Shown here piece after piece: positions 59,703 through 64,000 of a stretch of DNA of 64,000 nt. The first letter of the stretch is position 1. Each line of letters starts with the position of its first letter. This DNA is from Sebastes aleutianus. Its lineage: Eukaryota; Chordata; Actinopteri; Perciformes; Sebastidae. A model generated the notes under the pieces. That model was not told the origin of the DNA, ran no database searches, and was given only the letters and a program-made list of their open reading frames with translations. The stretch lies in NCBI GenBank assembly GCA_916700875.1, contig CAKAKS010000068.1:27497253-27561252 (forward strand), written 5' to 3'. The translations under genes were made by a program, and so were the position numbers.

Positions 59703-62189
59703 GGGGGGATACACAGGGAGGATAATCAGATTTACCTTTTGACATGACAGGCCGGTTAGCTGTTTCCCCCTGCTTTCAGTCTTTATGCTAAGCTAAGCTA
59801 ATTGATGTCTGTAGCTTCATATTTAGTGTACGGAGATGAAAGTGACATGTATCTTCACATCTAACTATCTGCAGAAAAGCATTGTATTGAATCAGAGAGG
59901 CTTATGAAAGTATGATGGACACTCAATATGTCAAAATGGAATAAATACTGAGTCAAGGTTAGAAAGTTTCTGTCTATTGCAGGTCTTGTTGTGCTTCACA
60001 TGCATTACAGGACTGTTAGACATGTTGAAAAGAGGACTGTAACACGTCATTATTGATTAGGAAGACTGAGAATCCTACAAGTGTTACCGTGTCAAACAGC
60101 AACACTGCCCACGTTACTTACAATCTGTTTGCTACATGAGCTGTGGTGTTTGTACACCTGATGAGATATCATGTGTCTACATCCATTTAATCAACCGCTG
60201 GCTGTATTGCTCTGCAGGAAACTGCTCATCCCTCTCTCTCTGTCCATTTCCCACGCCGCTGCACCACTGTTTTCATGTTGCCTCTCCCTGCAGCGTGCTG
60301 CACTGATCTCAGATCTGCCATCCAATTAAAAGGAGGCTTACGGTCACCATCATTCAGGACCTATAGGCTGATGCAAGGTCAGTTCTGTCAGTCCGCTGCA
60401 GGTTTGAATTCTAATTAAGGATTACTCTCGGAGATAAGTGTAGCGTGACTCAGAATCAGCACTTTAGTAAAGACCTTAAGGAAGCTGTGGACTTTTCTTT
60501 CTAGGAATAAAAATGACTCTATTTGGAGAACATTGTGAGGGTTTGAGTTGTTGTTTTTTATAGTGTGTTTATAATATCTGATGTATCAGAAATATGGCTG
60601 AGTAGGTGAATTCAGGGAAGAGTCCTTATTGATCCACATAAATCTTAAAATCAAAGCAGCAGAGGGGGAGAAAATGGGTGAATTATTAAGCAACACAGAA
60701 TAAACCAAACAACTCAACAACTCAATATGAGGAAGCTGCCCTCCTCTGACTGTTTACTGCACTCAGTGTATAATCGCCTAATAAAAATGACTGGCAGCTA
60801 CTGTCCAACACAGGTTAACTGTTAGAGAAACGCACAGTGAGAGCAGAGCCAGAAAGACGCATTATCAATCAGTTACTGCGGGTTTCTGTTTCTGGGATTT
60901 GCAAGGGAAATGAGGAAAACGGCACAGGATACACACAAACATCGATGAGCGTATGAATGCAAATACAGACATGAAGGTACACGTACAAATGCTCACAAAC
61001 ACAAGGCTCTTAAAATGTTCATACTGGATTGAGTTTAGTAAAACATAACTCAATAAAACAAACATGATATGTCGTGGTTTCAGTGTGTTAATGGGTGCAC
61101 TATCTCTGTACGATCTCTAACCATCCACTCTTTGGTTAACAGCTCCCTGCTCACAGCTCTTTCAAAAAACACAAGGCTAGAGACATTTTTACTGAAAGAA
61201 ACTGCCTGTCAGCAACGACTGAAACATGTAAGACAGGCGAAGGTGGAGAAAGAGAGAAAACGAAAAGAGCGACAGATTGCTGCTGATGCAAGTGATGGCT
61301 ATGGCAAACAAAGATATGGGGAGGGGTGAGGAAAGAGAACAGACGGAGGAAGATAGTTAGAAGGGAGGAGGAAGGCAGAGAGGGGAACTGAAGGAGACAA
61401 CAACATGAGGGAGTCCCTCTGGAGCCGAGGAGACTGGGGAATAGAGGGTGGGAGCGTCGTAGCAACGCAGGGGAAGAAAGAGAGCAGCCAGCTTTGTTTG
61501 TGTGTTGCTGGATAACGGACATACTGGTAACATGCAAATACAGACAATGTCAGTGCTGTGTGTGTGCATGTCCATTTGTTTATTTTTAGGTTTTTATATC
61601 ATTCTGTAGCTTCCCAGTAGTGTTCCTTACGTTTGTATTCAAATCCCAACATTCAAATTTTGGTCAAAGTGTGTATGTTTCAGCGTCATGCTTTTTCCAA
61701 CGTGAACAGACGTAGGTTTCTGCATGATGACGCTGCTACGTACCTTATAGTCAGAGTATTAACGTTACATACAGTAAATTAGATGGCGGTGGTAATATCC
61801 CTCTTCAAATGTATTTTTGTATGCATTTCATTACATGCATTAAGCTTATGTACACCTTAAAATATGATATCTGTTGGCCTACGGATTAAATAGATATGGA
61901 TAATTAGAAGGAATACCCAAGGCATTTTCAGTGCAAGCTAGCTATGTGTTTACACAGTGACACAGTTAGGCAGTTGTTTAGGGGTGTGCACCTAGATTCA
62001 GGAGGTCAGGCACTGATGCCACGTCAGTTTGGATCCGAAAGTCACACAATCAGATAAACAAACTAACTGATTGCAGCAATTCTCGTGTTCTGCAAGGTAA
62101 AATGTTTTTGTTAATGGAGTCTAGTCTTGTAGCTTTGAAGACAGCGATTTAACTGCTTCAGTTCCCTGTTGGAAAGGGCTGTCTGATGG

Positions 62190-62428
62190 CGAGGTAAAGC
62201 TGTGAAATTAGTGTAAATATAGCATACTCTTACACTGATATACATTTTTATTAGGTGGCTAAAATACGTTTCACTGCTGCTCCCGTCCACAGACGCTTTA
62301 CCTTGCCGTAAGACAGCCCTTTCCAAAAAAAGCCACCAGACTCCATTCACAAAATCAGTAATTTTACTTCGCAGATCGCGGGAGTATACATACAACCCCA
62401 CTTCAAAAAATCAAAACTAACCCTTTAA
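62190..62428. mobile_element. Foldback MITE, partial copy
   Basis: Shares AGGTGGCTAAAATACGTTT, CGTCCACAG and ACAACCCCACTTCAAAA with the 16871-17459 element and ends at TTAA (62425-62428). The left arm is missing. Confidence 0.7.
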
Positions 62429-64000
62429 GTTATTTCCAAACCTAGCACAGCAAACTTTGACTCAGCTATTGCTAGTGTTCACATTATTCATAACCTTATT
62501 GATTAGCTTACTTTGGTAACCTACGTCACTGCTTTTTGCAACGGCTGAGCGGACGTTTCCATTTGAAAAAAACCTGGGGCAAAATGCAGATGGACCCGCC
62601 CTTTAAACATCATGAGAGAAAGAGGCCGTGCAAACAAAATCCCCACAACTGAATATTAATATTGAGTCTTGCAAAACATTTCCCGCCCAAATGGAAACAG
62701 TATTTTTTGGAATGAAACCCTTCACATATTGTTGAAAGGGAGAAAGAAGAGAGAAACAGAGAGACAGGAACAAAGCTGATGGTAAAAGAAACAGATGAGA
62801 GAAAAAGGAAGGGAAGAAAAACAAGAAAGAAATAGGAGCAACTTGGCTCTTCTTTCATTTTTGTCTTTTTATGGCACTTGTACTGTCTCCCAGCTGTCCT
62901 TTCATCCATTGCTCCCCCTTTAAGTGGCTGCGTGTAATGTTGGTGATTATCAGTTTAAGCTTATTTTACAGCTGTTCTCGATTTCAATGAGTCTGGATGC
63001 AAGAGCTGAGGGGGAACGGATGAAATGCAGCTTAAAGACACAAGGGGAGCTGGAGAGGAGGGAGGAGAGGAGATGCTAATAAGGGCGAGGCTAAACAGAA
63101 ACATGTGGAAAGGTGGACGGAGACAGAAAAGAGAAGGGGGGAAAGTCAAGAAAGGGTAGCAGCGAGGTGATTAAAAGGGAGGTTGTAGGGGGAGACAGAT
63201 CAGAGAGAGTACAGGATGCTGCCAGAAAACAGTATGTGAAATATAAAACACAGGATGACAACGAAGCAATTCACTGAAGTGTAGCTTCTGTAACTGCTTC
63301 CACCTCTGCTCAACTATAGCTACCGTCTTGGTAAAAGAATGATTGAAAAAAGCTAGAATAGGAGAATATATTTCTTCTTTCTTCTTGGCTCCTCTGTGAT
63401 GAATCATACTACAAGGCACGCAGTATTATTTGCTACATCCATTAGGTTCATTGCAAGTCATTCTCAGCAAGGCTGTCAAATTAAAGCCTGTATGTTGTTG
63501 AGTACATGTCAGCTTGTTAATGTCTCACAAGAGGCCTTACTCCTACCGTTTGATCTTATTCAAAGTCAGAACGTCTTGACTGAGAGCATCGTAAACCTGC
63601 TGTTCATGTCAACACTTTTGATGGAGTTTGAAAAGGCCAGGCATCCCCAATCTGGGTATTGATCAAGCAGCCTCTCCATCACCGGCTCTCCTCTATCATT
63701 AAATTTGTTGTGATGACGCCTTCGAGCGTTATCAGAAAAAAAAAGTCGGCCTCTGTAGCCTCAGTGATTAGCTGCGGTTCATTTGGTCCAATTTGCATCA
63801 AAAGTGGCCGGAAAAGATATAAATTGAGTACGGTGAGAGATGATGATCAGAGTTAACGGAGCACACAGAGAGCTACAGTTTACACTGAATTCTAAATAAA
63901 GTTTGAGACAGTACAAACTTCACTGATGCCAGCAGTGTCATGACTAAGCTATTCATCGAGAATTTCTATGCGCTGAACAGCAACACAGTATCAGTGGCAC

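Larger units (their letters stand above)
57898..64000 (-). other. ankrd13b: ankrd13b intron 1 (partial) and upstream sequence
   Basis: I looked for an exon encoding the conserved YPLHYLVWHN start of ANKRD13 proteins and found none, so the first exon is inferred to lie beyond 64000. The stretch holds purine-rich tracts (57899-58060, 61238-61480, 62990-63190), a MITE fragment (58555-58761), a duplicated segment (59126/59594) and a foldback-element end (62190-62428). The rest shows nothing recognisable. Confidence 0.6.

Noticed and set aside
1..64000. CRISPR arrays, operons, prokaryotic promoters, phage or plasmid features
   Set aside because: Spliced vertebrate genes throughout; the short tandem repeats are microsatellites without spacers.

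Overview
This window is vertebrate nuclear DNA and looks like a teleost fish. Its genes are split into many short exons with GT/AG introns, the intergenic and intronic DNA is AT-rich, and it is crowded with short non-autonomous DNA transposons (TTAA-flanked and TAGGG-ended hAT-like families), truncated LINE 3' ends and long CA microsatellites. The species cannot be named from the sequence.

Two genes are readable, tail to tail. The first is a slingshot protein phosphatase, ssh2, on the + strand: 14 coding exons from 1844 to 23577 encode a predicted 1,324-residue cofilin phosphatase. It has the SSH N-terminal region, a DEK_C-like segment and a dual-specificity phosphatase domain with an intact HCx5R loop (Cys401, Arg407, candidate acid Asp370). 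The long tail carries SSH2-type motifs and ends in YNTM. The second is ankrd13b on the - strand: 14 exons from 57897 down to the stop at 32061 encode 610 residues, with ankyrin repeats, the ANKRD13 central region and ubiquitin-interacting motifs. Its first exon (about 40 residues in the human protein) was not found and probably lies beyond 64000.

Layout: 1-1843, upstream region with a hAT-like element carrying near-perfect 8-bp target duplications; 1844-23577, ssh2 (9.8-kb first intron); 23578-about 24175, ssh2 3' UTR; 24176-32060, gene-free spacer containing TTAA MITEs, a nested transposon, hairpin-forming repeats and probably the ankrd13b 3' UTR; 32061-57897, ankrd13b exons; 57898-64000, its first intron, repeat-rich with purine-rich tracts.

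The SSH2-ANKRD13B pairing matches human 17q11.2, where CORO6 lies between them; no coronin exon was seen in the 8.5-kb spacer here. SSH2 dephosphorylates cofilin to drive actin turnover, and ANKRD13B binds ubiquitinated membrane receptors. They are neighbours by ancient synteny, not an operon.

The most unusual observations concern mobile DNA near splice sites and promoters: a LINE remnant whose target duplication forms part of the intron-8 donor of ankrd13b; a THAP-coding transposon relic 27 bp from another donor that also contains an in-frame cryptic 36-nt exon; and a dispersed element whose edge carries a CCAAT-CRE-TATA array pointing out into flanking DNA. I found no clear evidence of a wholly new multi-gene system.
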